In this document: positions 1 to 7,503 of the stretch, one piece after another
Numbering within the stretch: the stretch's first letter is position 1
Layout: each line of letters begins with the position of its first letter
Assembly: GCA_013816895.1 (NCBI GenBank)
Contig: JACDDR010000039.1
Location: 1-32,388 of the forward strand
DNA from: Bacteroidota bacterium
Lineage (GTDB): Bacteria > Bacteroidota > Bacteroidia > B-17B0 > Aurantibacillaceae
DNA length: 32,388 bases
Reading direction: 5' to 3'
The notes under the pieces: model-generated
Database searches by the model: none
What the model was told of the DNA's origin: nothing
What the model saw: the letters and a program-made list of their open reading frames with translations, nothing else
Position numbers and translations under genes: made by a program

Positions 1-97
1 ATTTGGTACCTTTTAATTTTTCGATGATTTCGGTGGGATAAGCATCTCCTTTGGATAAGATGGAAAGAATGCAAAGCTCGAGCACTCCTTTGCGCAT
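1..97 (-). CDS. PadR-family transcriptional regulator, N-terminus only (runs off left edge)
   Basis: The 32 visible codons begin MRKGVLELCILSILSKGDAY and continue with a TEIIEKLKG stretch. This is the start of the winged-helix domain of PadR regulators, which are usually about 110 residues and repress small operons. The start at ATG 97 is the only one open in this frame, because a TGA lies at 119-121. However, Bacteroidota PadR proteins usually have a short extension ending in a Gln before MRKG. Such an extension (MTNPDNIKSEGGFERGG, from ATG 159) is present one frame away, separated by a run of eight G. A ninth G would join them through codons reading A-Q-T-Q. The gene lies 40-100 bp downstream of the small secreted-protein gene and is probably cotranscribed with it. 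The family call is fairly sure. The true start is not. Confidence 0.7.
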   Translation of the reverse strand, partial: MRKGVLELCILSILSKGDAYPTEIIEKLKGTK

Positions 98-108
98 TTG
101 CGTTTGCG

Positions 109-116
109 CCCCCCCC
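109..116. repeat. C8/G8 homopolymer tract at the PadR start
   Basis: Eight C on the plus strand (eight G in the sense of the PadR gene) lie 12 bp before ATG 97. The tract length decides whether the upstream ORF from ATG 159 is in frame with the PadR domain. Eight G puts it out of frame; nine G, or six, puts it in frame. Confidence 0.8.
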
Positions 117-199
117 GCTCAAAACCACCTTCTGATTTTATGTTGTCTGGATTTGTCATGTTTGTTTTAATGTGAAGCCGTGCTTCAGTTAATGTATGG

Positions 200-529
200 T
201 TAGTTGATTTTAAAACTTATTACGATGCTGTTAACAACATCCTGTTTCAGCTGCGGAAACTGCATGTTTGAAAATTGTTTTTCGATTTGCTTTTTAAGAA
301 GCTCGTTGGCCGTTTTAGCGAGAACAAAATTCACTTCACCACTTTTTCCGGTGCTAAAAAGAATTTCCACTTTTTGTTCACTGATAGAATTACCTCTGAA
401 GTTCAACGACTCCTTAATTGTTTTTTCCGCCTGGTTCCGGTCTTTATCAGAACCATTGTTTGATTTTGCGGCCTGAAAGGTCAGACTCAACGCTAAAACC
501 AATCCTGTTTTTATTAATACGTTTTTCAT
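200..529 (-). CDS. Small secreted protein of unknown function
   Basis: The protein has 109 residues. The first 22 or so (MKNVLIKTGLVLALSLTFQA) form a clear Sec signal peptide with no lipobox cysteine, so the product should be periplasmic. The mature part is charged and helical at first, then has a strand-like stretch (QKVEILFSTGKSGEVNFVLA) and a C-terminus rich in F, V and I. The pattern of a short alpha/beta domain with a Gly turn followed by V-x-F-V recalls TonB C-terminal-like domains, but this is weak. The start at 529 was preferred over an in-frame ATG at 610 because the signal peptide begins there and the extra 27 codons would cover the predicted promoter (574-605). The stop is TAA at 200-202, about 40 bp before the PadR region on the same strand, so the two are probably one operon. 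Confidence 0.65.
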   Translation of the reverse strand: MKNVLIKTGLVLALSLTFQAAKSNNGSDKDRNQAEKTIKESLNFRGNSISEQKVEILFSTGKSGEVNFVLAKTANELLKKQIEKQFSNMQFPQLKQDVVNSIVISFKIN

Positions 530-565
530 TTTTCTTTTATATGCTATTAGGTTATAGTTGCTATT

Positions 566-618
566 ATGTGGTACAAACATACATAAATATTTTAGTACCA
601 TGCAAGGCATAGTACTAT
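566..618. repeat. GTAC-centred inverted repeats over the promoter
   Basis: TGGTAC (569-574) and GTACCA (595-600) form an inverted repeat with a 20-bp spacer that encloses the -7 element. ATAGTACTAT (609-618) is a perfect 10-bp palindrome just upstream of the -33 TTG. ATGT (566-569) and ACAT (577-580) form a further dyad over the -7 box, resembling PadR half-sites. These are candidate operators for the PadR regulator next door. No binding has been shown. Confidence 0.35.
574..605 (-). promoter_or_regulatory. Bacteroidota-type promoter for the small secreted protein/PadR operon
   Basis: Reading the minus strand, TTG at 605-603 and TATGTTTG at 581-574 match the Bacteroidota -33 (TTG) and -7 (TAnnTTTG) elements, 21 bp apart. 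Transcription would start near 567, giving a leader of about 38 nt to ATG 529. Confidence 0.55.
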
Positions 619-687
619 AAATCTTTTATTATTTTGTAAACTACTGATAGTCAATAGATATAATTTTTATAGTTTTAAAAAAAAAGC

Positions 688-695
688 TATATTTG
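688..695 (+). promoter_or_regulatory. -7 promoter element for terC
   Basis: TATATTTG is an exact match to the Bacteroidota TAnnTTTG element, in a very AT-rich stretch. No clear TTG lies at the -33 distance. The start of transcription would be near 700-702, only about 12 nt before the terC ATG, so the message would be almost leaderless. Confidence 0.5.
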
Positions 696-713
696 TAAAT
701 AAAATGAACTAAA

Positions 714-1508
714 ATGCACGACTGGTCAGCCGATATTTCCGCACTTTTTTCTTTTCAAGGGCTAATTGGGCTGCTAACTTTGTCTCTTTTAGAGATAATA
801 TTGGGCATTGATAATATTATTTTCATTTCCATTGCGGTTAATAAATTGCCGGTAAAGCAGCAAAAACGGGCGCGGACTATTGGCTTGTTACTGGCCTTGA
901 TAGTGCGGTCGATCCTGTTGTTTTTTGTAGGCTGGATAGCGAGTTTAAGATCCGCCTTATTTCATCTGGGTGATTATGGTGTAAGCGGAAAAGCTTTGAT
1001 TTTATTCGCCGGTGGGATATTTCTGCTTATTAAAACCTGGCAGGAGATTCAGGAAAAAATTTACACCGACGAAGATGAAATTGAACATACATCTGCCGGT
1101 AAAAAATCGTTCAATGCTGTTATAATGCAAATTGTTGTGATTGATTTCGTTTTTAGTTTTGATAGTATTCTTGCCGCTGTTGGCGTAAGTGGTGTGGTAC
1201 TTATTATGATTGGAGGAGTTGTGGTGAGTATGGTACTGATGATGTTATTCAGTGGATACGTTGCTGATTTTATAAATAAGAATCAGGGAATTAAGATGAT
1301 CGCCCTGGTGTTTTTACTCGCAATTGGTGCCATATTGGTTACCGACGCAATACTTGACGCGTATAATTTTAGTGTTCCGGAGGCGGAGCATGTAGAGTTA
1401 AATAAGAATTACGCATATGTTGCCATTGCGTTTGCTTTGGTAATTGAAATGTTTAATATGAAGGAGAGAAGAGTGAAGCGGAGGAAGGACCTCGGGATGA
1501 ATGATTAG
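714..1508 (+). CDS. terC: TerC-family integral membrane protein
   Basis: The protein has 264 residues and about seven predicted membrane segments. It carries the two signature regions of the TerC/Alx family: an N-terminal helix with E27 and D33-N34 (LEIILGIDNIIFIS), and a second with D144 and FSFDS at 147-151. In this family the buried acidic residues are thought to bind or move metal ions. Family members are linked to tellurite resistance and to manganese export (Alx, YkoY). Which ion this one handles cannot be read from sequence. The loop near 117-131 is highly acidic (YTDEDEIE). The start is ATG 714. It is a single gene, divergent from the small secreted-protein operon and convergent with the polysaccharide cluster. 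It has no evident link to either. Confidence 0.9.
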   Translation: MHDWSADISALFSFQGLIGLLTLSLLEIILGIDNIIFISIAVNKLPVKQQKRARTIGLLLALIVRSILLFFVGWIASLRSALFHLGDYGVSGKALILFAGGIFLLIKTWQEIQEKIYTDEDEIEHTSAGKKSFNAVIMQIVVIDFVFSFDSILAAVGVSGVVLIMIGGVVVSMVLMMLFSGYVADFINKNQGIKMIALVFLLAIGAILVTDAILDAYNFSVPEAEHVELNKNYAYVAIAFALVIEMFNMKERRVKRRKDLGMND

Positions 1509-1519
1509 ATCTTAATCAT
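1501..1519. terminator. AT-rich hairpin between convergent genes (weak bidirectional terminator)
   Basis: ATGATTA (1501-1507) and TAATCAT (1513-1519) form a perfect 7-bp stem with a 5-nt loop. It spans the last codons of both convergent genes and includes both stop codons. It has no GC-rich core and no long U tract, so it would be a weak terminator at best. Confidence 0.3.
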
Positions 1520-2817
1520 TCTTTGATTGCTTCTTTTGGAAGTTCCATTTGTTCAAGGAACTTTTTATGTGAAATCCAGTTGAAATAATAAAGCAGCATG
1601 AAAAATGGAAAGCCGTTCAAAAAATAATGTCCCTGCCGAAAAAGATTCAGCAGGATCATGATTAAAATTGCATTACTCACCAGCCAATGATAGGTTTCAT
1701 TATTTTCATCTCTGCGTACATAGCACTTGAACATAATGATAAAAAATATGCTTACTCCAAATAAACCTGTCTCTGAGATTAAACGCAGCAGCATCGAATT
1801 TGCATCGGCAGAGTTAAGATTAAAACCATACACCTTTATTTCTTTGGCCAGGGAAAATTTTTCAAAGGCAATGGGATGGGAGCCTATACCGGTTCCGAAT
1901 ATAAAATTGCTCTTAAAGTTTTCAAGCGCTACATTATAATTATTGTAAAGAATAAAAGAAGAGCCGTGTGTTTTGCCCAGTTCAAATTTACCGGTAGTAA
2001 AAAGGTCCACAATACTTTGATAACGTTCACGGAAATCGCGTACGTTATTATAAAGCACATTAAATAAAATGATGGCGAGCGGAATAAGGATAAAAATGTA
2101 ACGTATAAAGCCATAACTGATGGCCAGAAAAAGGAGCGAGAAAAATATGCCAGCCTGGCCTAAGCCTGAAAAGGACAAAACATACACTACGATAATGATG
2201 ATGCTTTGGTTTCGTGTCAGATAATATTTTTCTTTGCGCGTAAGGTTGTAAAGGGCAACGAAAAAAGCTCCGCCCATAACAGCCCCAAGATGCGTAGGCT
2301 CACCAAAAATGGAGTTAACCCTGATGCCAAAATTTCCTCCCGACACAACACCCCACTTGTTTAGCAGCCATCGGTAATTGTATCCCAATGTAAAGCCGAT
2401 CTGGAAGGAAATAAATTGAACCAGGCCGATCAGAGCGGCTATATAGGCACCTTTCAGGTACCATTTAAACAGCTGGTCGATGTTATAGTTAAATTCTACG
2501 ATAACGTAATAATAGAAAAAATAGGAGAGGAAAAGCCCGGTAAATACTTTGAAAAAGAGAGCTCCTGTATTATTATCAAGCATTACATTAATTATGCCCG
2601 TAACAAAAAGTGTCAGAAAAATGAAGAACAAAGCCCGGTTTAATCCATACCGAGAGATGAAACCCGGAAGAAGAACAATATAAATAAGGTATCCGAAGTA
2701 AAATTCAAAAGGCTCGCGAAGAAACACAATCGAATTAATGAAAATCGAAAGGTAAATAAACAGGATTATCCAGAAATTAGACCTGTTAACTTCTATGGGC
2801 GCTGAAGACTGGATCAT
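1516..2817 (-). CDS. Wzy/WaaL-type O-antigen polymerase or ligase
   Basis: The protein has 433 residues and about 11-12 predicted membrane segments. A long periplasmic-type loop at about 258-340 carries GTGIGSHP (308-315) and SADANSMLLRLISETGLFG (336-354). FGEPTHLGA (171-179) lies between earlier helices. Wzy/WaaL proteins are poorly conserved in sequence, but a short G-x-G motif followed by H/N-S-x-L-x3-ETG in the large loop is typical. The enzyme would join repeat units (polymerase) or transfer the glycan to its carrier (ligase) at the periplasmic face. The start overlaps the previous stop as ATGA (2814-2817), implying coupled translation. As the last gene of the cluster it faces the convergent terC. 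Polymerase is favoured over ligase because it sits in a repeat-unit cluster, but sequence alone does not decide. Confidence 0.75.
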   Translation of the reverse strand: MIQSSAPIEVNRSNFWIILFIYLSIFINSIVFLREPFEFYFGYLIYIVLLPGFISRYGLNRALFFIFLTLFVTGIINVMLDNNTGALFFKVFTGLFLSYFFYYYVIVEFNYNIDQLFKWYLKGAYIAALIGLVQFISFQIGFTLGYNYRWLLNKWGVVSGGNFGIRVNSIFGEPTHLGAVMGGAFFVALYNLTRKEKYYLTRNQSIIIIVVYVLSFSGLGQAGIFFSLLFLAISYGFIRYIFILIPLAIILFNVLYNNVRDFRERYQSIVDLFTTGKFELGKTHGSSFILYNNYNVALENFKSNFIFGTGIGSHPIAFEKFSLAKEIKVYGFNLNSADANSMLLRLISETGLFGVSIFFIIMFKCYVRRDENNETYHWLVSNAILIMILLNLFRQGHYFLNGFPFFMLLYYFNWISHKKFLEQMELPKEAIKE

Positions 2818-3830
2818 GTTTTAACTATATTCCTGAACAAGGGGTCGGTTTCTTTAACCAATTGAAAAATTACAAAAGGAATTAAAATATAAAAGTATCT
2901 GCCTGTATTATTACCAAACACCGCTGCCACGCTGATGACGTTAATTTGCACAAACAGGAGCAAAACTTTCATAAAACCAAAAGAGTCTATTTCTAATTTT
3001 TTTATCTTTTTATAAATAAGCAGTAACAGGTAAATGAAAAATATATTCATTGTCATCAAAGTCTGCTTGATATAAGGCGCAAGCGGGAACTTAAGGTGAA
3101 AAATTGAATCAAGAAAATAAGCCGGCGAGGCCTGCCTGTCGTAAAGAGGGGTATAAAAAACAGTTTTTCGCAAAATGAAATAAATAATGAAACAGAAGCC
3201 ACAGGTTAGTAAAATATACAAAAAGTATTTTAAGCGGTATTTCCAGAAATCCATGACTGCAAGAACGGCGAGCGCCAAAAATATATATTCCCGCTGAAAA
3301 ACAAGCAGCAACAAAGGAATAATAATGAGGTAGCTTTGAGATAAGTAATAATGAATACAAATTGCGAAAAGCAATATAGAACACGCATCGGTAATGGGCA
3401 TAAATTCATAGAATAATGTTCCGAAGCCGAGTAAATAGATTAATCCTCCTGAAAAAGACAGAAGCAGGTTGCTGAAATGTTTTTTTATCGTAAAGAAGAT
3501 CACGGAGCACGTAGTTGTGATGCATAAAAAATTAAAGAAAATCGCACAAAAAAATACGTCTTTGTCTAGTGTACTCATTTTCTCAAATGAAATAGTGGTG
3601 TTGTAATGCAGCCCGGCTTTATAAAACAGATGGACAAAGAAGGAACTCAGGAGGCGCATATTAAAAGGCGCATCTACGTGTGTGATATCCCAGTCTTTAT
3701 ACAACTTATAATAATCAACAAAATCTCTGATGCCAAGATCCGTGGTGCCGTATTTATAAACAAAGTAAAAAGAAGGGAAGGCGAGCAGAAAATAAATCAG
3801 CCATACCCTGGAAAATAATTTTATCTGCAT
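2814..3830 (-). CDS. Multi-pass membrane protein, possible GT-C-type glycosyltransferase
   Basis: The protein has 338 residues and about 8-9 hydrophobic segments. I do not recognise a named family. After the first helix there is an extracytoplasmic stretch with DVVDYYKLYKDWD-like acidic residues and PFNMRLLSSFFVHLFY, which resembles the P-F-x-x-R-x-L motif after the first helix of many GT-C or DUF2029-like mannosyltransferase-type proteins. A later QREYIFLAL and a C-terminal NNTGRYFYILIPF also fit that plan. The start at ATG 3830 shares its A with the previous stop (TGATG); a TTG one codon earlier is less likely. It is coupled to the polymerase gene downstream. It could add a side-branch sugar from a lipid-linked donor, perhaps one made by the GT2 just upstream. 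That role is inference. Confidence 0.45.
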   Translation of the reverse strand: MQIKLFSRVWLIYFLLAFPSFYFVYKYGTTDLGIRDFVDYYKLYKDWDITHVDAPFNMRLLSSFFVHLFYKAGLHYNTTISFEKMSTLDKDVFFCAIFFNFLCITTTCSVIFFTIKKHFSNLLLSFSGGLIYLLGFGTLFYEFMPITDACSILLFAICIHYYLSQSYLIIIPLLLLVFQREYIFLALAVLAVMDFWKYRLKYFLYILLTCGFCFIIYFILRKTVFYTPLYDRQASPAYFLDSIFHLKFPLAPYIKQTLMTMNIFFIYLLLLIYKKIKKLEIDSFGFMKVLLLFVQINVISVAAVFGNNTGRYFYILIPFVIFQLVKETDPLFRNIVKT

Positions 3831-4558
3831 CAATTGTATTTTTTATGAATAGATAAAAGTTCAAGCGGCACCTTAATCATATCGCTCAGTTTGAGTTTTG
3901 ATCCGCCTTTTTCCAGCCATGTGTTTATTGGCACTTCAACAATATCCGAAAGTGCGCCTTTAATTCCGAACTTATTTCTGTAACGCGCAATGAGCTCAAC
4001 ATCGAATAACCAGCTGGTAATAAATTTTTCTTCAAATAAAAAAAGTAGTTCAGAACTGAAAATTTTTGCGCCGCATTGCGTATCGTATACAGGTAGTTTT
4101 AAAATAATGCTCGAAAAAGTCGAAAACACCCTTCCTAAAAGATGCCGCGATGCTTTTCTTTCTACAATTGCTCCAAGTCGTTTCATCCGGCTGCCAATGG
4201 CTATTTTTTTCGAATGATCTTTTACCTGATTTAAGAAAATAGGAACTTCATTCAATGGCGTTGCAAGATCGGCATCCCAAAATCCGATGAACTCATAGCT
4301 TTTATCTTTACCGGCTTCTAACACACCACATCTTACAGCTTCCGCTTTGCCTGCGTTTTGCGGCATATTAAAAAGTTTTACCCGGCCGTTGTATTTCATT
4401 ACAAAATTTTCAATAAGCTGCCTGGTATTATCGGTGCTTCCGTCATTAGAAAACAAAAGATCTATCGTGCTTTCAGAAGTTATAAAAGCGTCGAAAGCGT
4501 CAAAGTCCAGACGCTTAGATTCGTTGTAACACGGAATTACAATACACGCTTTTTGCAT
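3830..4558 (-). CDS. GT2 glycosyltransferase, polyprenyl/dolichyl-phosphate sugar synthase-like
   Basis: The protein has 242 residues, a GT-A fold of family 2. Visible motifs are IPCYNE (8-13), NDGSTD (38-43), the metal-binding WDADLATP (94-101), GSRMKR (122-127) and DTQCGAKIF (159-167). This set, especially GSR plus D-T-Q-C-G-x-K, matches the ALG5/DPM1-like branch that transfers glucose or mannose from a nucleotide sugar to a polyprenyl phosphate. No C-terminal membrane helices are present, unlike GtrB or ArnC, so it would be a peripheral membrane enzyme. It overlaps the upstream methyltransferase gene by 22 bp. The product, a lipid-linked sugar, could feed the multi-pass protein encoded next (2814-3830). 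The exact sugar is unknown. Confidence 0.8.
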   Translation of the reverse strand: MQKACIVIPCYNESKRLDFDAFDAFITSESTIDLLFSNDGSTDNTRQLIENFVMKYNGRVKLFNMPQNAGKAEAVRCGVLEAGKDKSYEFIGFWDADLATPLNEVPIFLNQVKDHSKKIAIGSRMKRLGAIVERKASRHLLGRVFSTFSSIILKLPVYDTQCGAKIFSSELLFLFEEKFITSWLFDVELIARYRNKFGIKGALSDIVEVPINTWLEKGGSKLKLSDMIKVPLELLSIHKKYN

Positions 4559-5337
4559 AAAATATAATTGGAAAGACCTGGTAAAGAAAGTCCGGTTATT
4601 TTTTTAATAACCTTGTATACATTGTAATCAAATAATAAAATATTTTTTACAAAATTGGTGAATCCCGCTCCTTTGTTCCATTCAACGAGGCCGGTTGTTT
4701 CTTTGCCAAGGTCTGGTTTTATAATTTTTTCTTTAATAACCTGTATGATTCTTGGCCCGATAAGTGTTGAAAAGAAATAGCCAAGTTTTTCCTTTTTAAA
4801 ACCACATTCATTAAGCGTGTTCAAAAGAGTGGTGTTAGTGTACCTGCGGTAATGGCCTAAAAAATGATCGTGCGAACAAAATAAGCCCTGGTAAGCAGGC
4901 ACTGTGATCATTACATGGGTATCATTGTTTATTCCTTTATTATCATGCAACGATTTTAAAAAGCCTTTATCGTCTTCGATGTGTTCAACTACATCTAATA
5001 AAAGAACCAGGTCGGCAGGCTTTTTCAGGTGGAAATTTGCTTCGTCAAGCGATTTGAACAAAAAAATATTCTGACCAGCAGCTACTTTTTTAAGTTTACT
5101 GATGATGTCGTCGGTAAAGGCAATGTCAATCGCGTAAAAATTTGTTTGCGGGTATAATGAACTAAGTTTCGAAATAAAAAATATGTCGCCGCAGCCTATG
5201 TCCAGCACGTTGTAGTTCGGATCATTCTTAATAACATCTTTCAATAAAGAGTTTACAATTTCAAAGCGCGCTAATTCCCATGGGTGCCGCACTGTAATGG
5301 GGTTGCTATCGCGTTTTTCTACTTCTACCAGATCCAT
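4537..5337 (-). CDS. Class I SAM-dependent methyltransferase
   Basis: The protein has 266 residues. SAM motif I is VLDIGCG (44-50). LDVVEHIED (114-122) is the post-motif region, and HDHFLGHYRRYT (156-167) is typical of methyltransferases often found beside ALG5-like GT2 genes, as here. The C-terminal part (about 200-266) is basic and hydrophobic (KNILLFDYNVYKVIKKI), suggesting it stays close to the membrane. The substrate may be a lipid-linked or nucleotide sugar. A gap of 35 bp separates it from the acyltransferase gene upstream on the minus strand. Confidence 0.75.
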   Translation of the reverse strand: MDLVEVEKRDSNPITVRHPWELARFEIVNSLLKDVIKNDPNYNVLDIGCGDIFFISKLSSLYPQTNFYAIDIAFTDDIISKLKKVAAGQNIFLFKSLDEANFHLKKPADLVLLLDVVEHIEDDKGFLKSLHDNKGINNDTHVMITVPAYQGLFCSHDHFLGHYRRYTNTTLLNTLNECGFKKEKLGYFFSTLIGPRIIQVIKEKIIKPDLGKETTGLVEWNKGAGFTNFVKNILLFDYNVYKVIKKITGLSLPGLSNYILCKKRVL

Positions 5338-5372
5338 AAGATAAAGATAATTAGGTTATTTAAATTGTTTAT

Positions 5373-6377
5373 TTAATATTGGCTTTTATTATACAGGATG
5401 GAGGATGACAACTTCTTGGAAGGTCTTTCCACTAACATATAGGTAAGCCAGGAACAAAGAATAGTTACAAAAATGCCGCCCAGGATCACAGCTATTTTAC
5501 CTCCAGGACTTGTATACCGGTGCGACAGAACATTTATGAACGAGGCGCCAATAAGCGGATGAATCAGGTATAAGGAATAAGAAAATTTGCCGAGGTAGTG
5601 GAGGCCGACTATTTTCATGTCCTGCGCAAACAATACGCAAAACAGGGGAATTACAGAATATATAACTGAAGGAACCGAATACCTGAACAGGCAAAAAATA
5701 ACCAGGATGCCAGTAGCAATATAATATTCAGTTTTTAAAATAAATTGAGCTTTATAGAGAAACAGAATAATACCAAGCAGAAAAACTGGCAGCCAGTAAA
5801 AAATAAATTTTACCGGAAATAGTATGCTGAGTCCGATAACTAAAGCGTAAATAAAATACCGGACGAAAGGGCCGGATCTGATAAGCGGCAGAAAGGTGAC
5901 AGCAATTAGTAAATAATATTGAAATTCAATTGCAAGTGTCCAGTAAACTTCGTTTAACCAACTGTATCGGTCGAAGAACGGAATCAGATAGCCGAGGTGA
6001 AGTGCCACCTGAGGCACACTTACATTCATATGATCGTTGGTTTTTCCAAAAAATTTTTCGCGTAAAAATAAAAGGGTTAGCGCCAGCACGATTGAAAAAA
6101 TGTAGGGAGGTTCGAGTCTGGCCAAACGCTTTAAAAGGAACCTGCCAAAGTCTTTCAATTTATAACCCCCGCGAAACATAGCCCATGGAATAATAAACCC
6201 TGAGATCACGAAAAAAAGCTGCACGCCATACTGTCCAACCGAAAAAGTTGAAAGAATCCAGTTTGTTTTAATGTACCCGGTAGTGGTACATACAAAGTGA
6301 AACAGACAAACCGATAGCGCGGCAAAGGCACGCAGACTATCGAGGACCGGAATATTGGAATTAGTAAGGTTGTTCAC
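5373..6377 (-). CDS. Acyltransferase family 3 (OafA/WecH type), sugar O-acetyltransferase
   Basis: The protein has 334 residues and about 10 membrane helices. N-terminal LDSLRAFAALSVCLFHF (12-28) contains the presumed catalytic H27. It is followed by VQLFFVISGF, RLARLEPPY, and a YWTLAIEFQYY stretch near 150. LGKFSYSLYLIHPLI lies near 268-282 and an ERP motif is near the end. These are hallmarks of the acyltransferase 3 family, which moves acetyl or other acyl groups onto surface sugars at the membrane. There is no fused SGNH domain. The only plausible start in frame is GTG at 6377, seven nt after the previous stop. The acylated residue is unknown. Confidence 0.88.
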   Translation of the reverse strand: MNNLTNSNIPVLDSLRAFAALSVCLFHFVCTTTGYIKTNWILSTFSVGQYGVQLFFVISGFIIPWAMFRGGYKLKDFGRFLLKRLARLEPPYIFSIVLALTLLFLREKFFGKTNDHMNVSVPQVALHLGYLIPFFDRYSWLNEVYWTLAIEFQYYLLIAVTFLPLIRSGPFVRYFIYALVIGLSILFPVKFIFYWLPVFLLGIILFLYKAQFILKTEYYIATGILVIFCLFRYSVPSVIYSVIPLFCVLFAQDMKIVGLHYLGKFSYSLYLIHPLIGASFINVLSHRYTSPGGKIAVILGGIFVTILCSWLTYMLVERPSKKLSSSILYNKSQY

Positions 6378-6384
6378 AAATAAA

Positions 6385-7503
6385 TTAGCCTAACATCCGA
6401 CCGTAACTCTCTAAAAAGCTTTTTTTTGAGAAATGTTTTAATGCAAGTTCACGGGTTGATTTTTTATTAAGAAATGTTGCTTTTATAGAAAACGTATCCA
6501 TAATGCAACCGCAGTTATTTTGTTTTACAAAATCAGAATAATCGCCAAGTTCTTCTGAAATAATAACCGGCAAGCCACAGGCAAGGTATTCAGCGAATTT
6601 TACGGGGGAAGCCACTTTGTTGGTTATTGTTTTTTCACGGAGCAGCAATCCATAATCTGCACAAGCCAGGTAAGCCGGAACCTGTGAAGGAGGAAGTCTT
6701 ATGCATGCAATTCTGCCGGGAAATTCATTTTCAAGTTTCAGGATATCCTGATCTTGGCTGCTAAGAAAAAGAACTTTGACATTACTTTGTTCAAGAAGCA
6801 AAGGTTTGATAAAATTGTAGAGTAAGCCAAATGACTGCCATCCGGCCACAGATCCCGAATATACAAATACCTTGTCGGAATCCGAAAACCCAAGTTCTTG
6901 TCGTTTTTTTAAACGAAGAGAATCATTAATTTCAAAATTTTCGTAAACTGTGTTTAATGTACAGGGTATGATAACATGATTGCCGGAAACATATTGAAAT
7001 TTTTTTTGCCAGTGCTGAATCAGTTTTTCTGAGACCGCGATTCTATAATCTGATTCATGAATAGCTTCATTTTCAAGCTCACCTATTTCGTTCAGCATGA
7101 GTTCATTTGTAATGACTCCGTATTCTTTCCACTCTGCAGCTATCGCACCTCTCCCGTCGTATATAACTTTTTTCACTTTATCGCGCTTCTTGAGATACAA
7201 TGCCAGCTGTGTGGCAAGAACGCTCCGCCCTATAATCATTTCAGGCTTTTTATAAGAACATAATAAGGATAGGGTGCGTGTGTTTTGTTTCCAGCGATGA
7301 ACTCCCGGAAACATTGGCAACACAATAGCATCGTTAAGTTCCTTTTTAATGGCCTTGCGATTTTGTAAATAATTTCTTAAAGAAATAAAGGACACAAGCC
7401 TGATATTTACTTTTAAGTCGTTCCGTAAAAACTTAACCACATCAATAACCTGGCTTGAAAAAATTCCTGATGGTGCATCGTTAAACGATAAGTAAAAAAT
7501 CAT
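6385..7503 (-). CDS. Glycosyltransferase family 4-like (GT-B)
   Basis: The protein has 372 residues in a two-lobed GT-B plan. The N-lobe has MIFYLSFNDAPSGIF at its start and IGRSVLATQLAL (91-102). The C-lobe begins with VFVYSGSVAGWQ (212-223) and carries SPVKFAEYLACGLPVI (299-314), where E305 corresponds to the nucleotide-contacting Glu of GT4 enzymes. The start at ATG 7503 overlaps the wecB stop as ATGA. An in-frame extension to 7554 exists but lies inside wecB and lacks family resemblance. Sitting directly after wecB, it may use a ManNAc-type donor, but this is only suggested by position. Confidence 0.8.
   Translation of the reverse strand: MIFYLSFNDAPSGIFSSQVIDVVKFLRNDLKVNIRLVSFISLRNYLQNRKAIKKELNDAIVLPMFPGVHRWKQNTRTLSLLCSYKKPEMIIGRSVLATQLALYLKKRDKVKKVIYDGRGAIAAEWKEYGVITNELMLNEIGELENEAIHESDYRIAVSEKLIQHWQKKFQYVSGNHVIIPCTLNTVYENFEINDSLRLKKRQELGFSDSDKVFVYSGSVAGWQSFGLLYNFIKPLLLEQSNVKVLFLSSQDQDILKLENEFPGRIACIRLPPSQVPAYLACADYGLLLREKTITNKVASPVKFAEYLACGLPVIISEELGDYSDFVKQNNCGCIMDTFSIKATFLNKKSTRELALKHFSKKSFLESYGRMLG

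Noticed and set aside
530..610. 27-codon extension of the small secreted protein
   Set aside because: It would bury the signal peptide and cover the -7 and -33 elements.
204..612. Plus-strand ORFs opposite the small secreted protein
   Set aside because: They mirror the minus-strand gene, have no start context or family resemblance, and the minus-strand reading has a signal peptide.
696..713. yybP-ykoY-type manganese riboswitch before terC
   Set aside because: The predicted leader is about 12 nt, far too short, and no such fold is visible upstream.
3831..3833. TTG as start of the multi-pass membrane protein
   Set aside because: ATG 3830 directly follows and shares a base with the upstream stop in a classic TGATG overlap.
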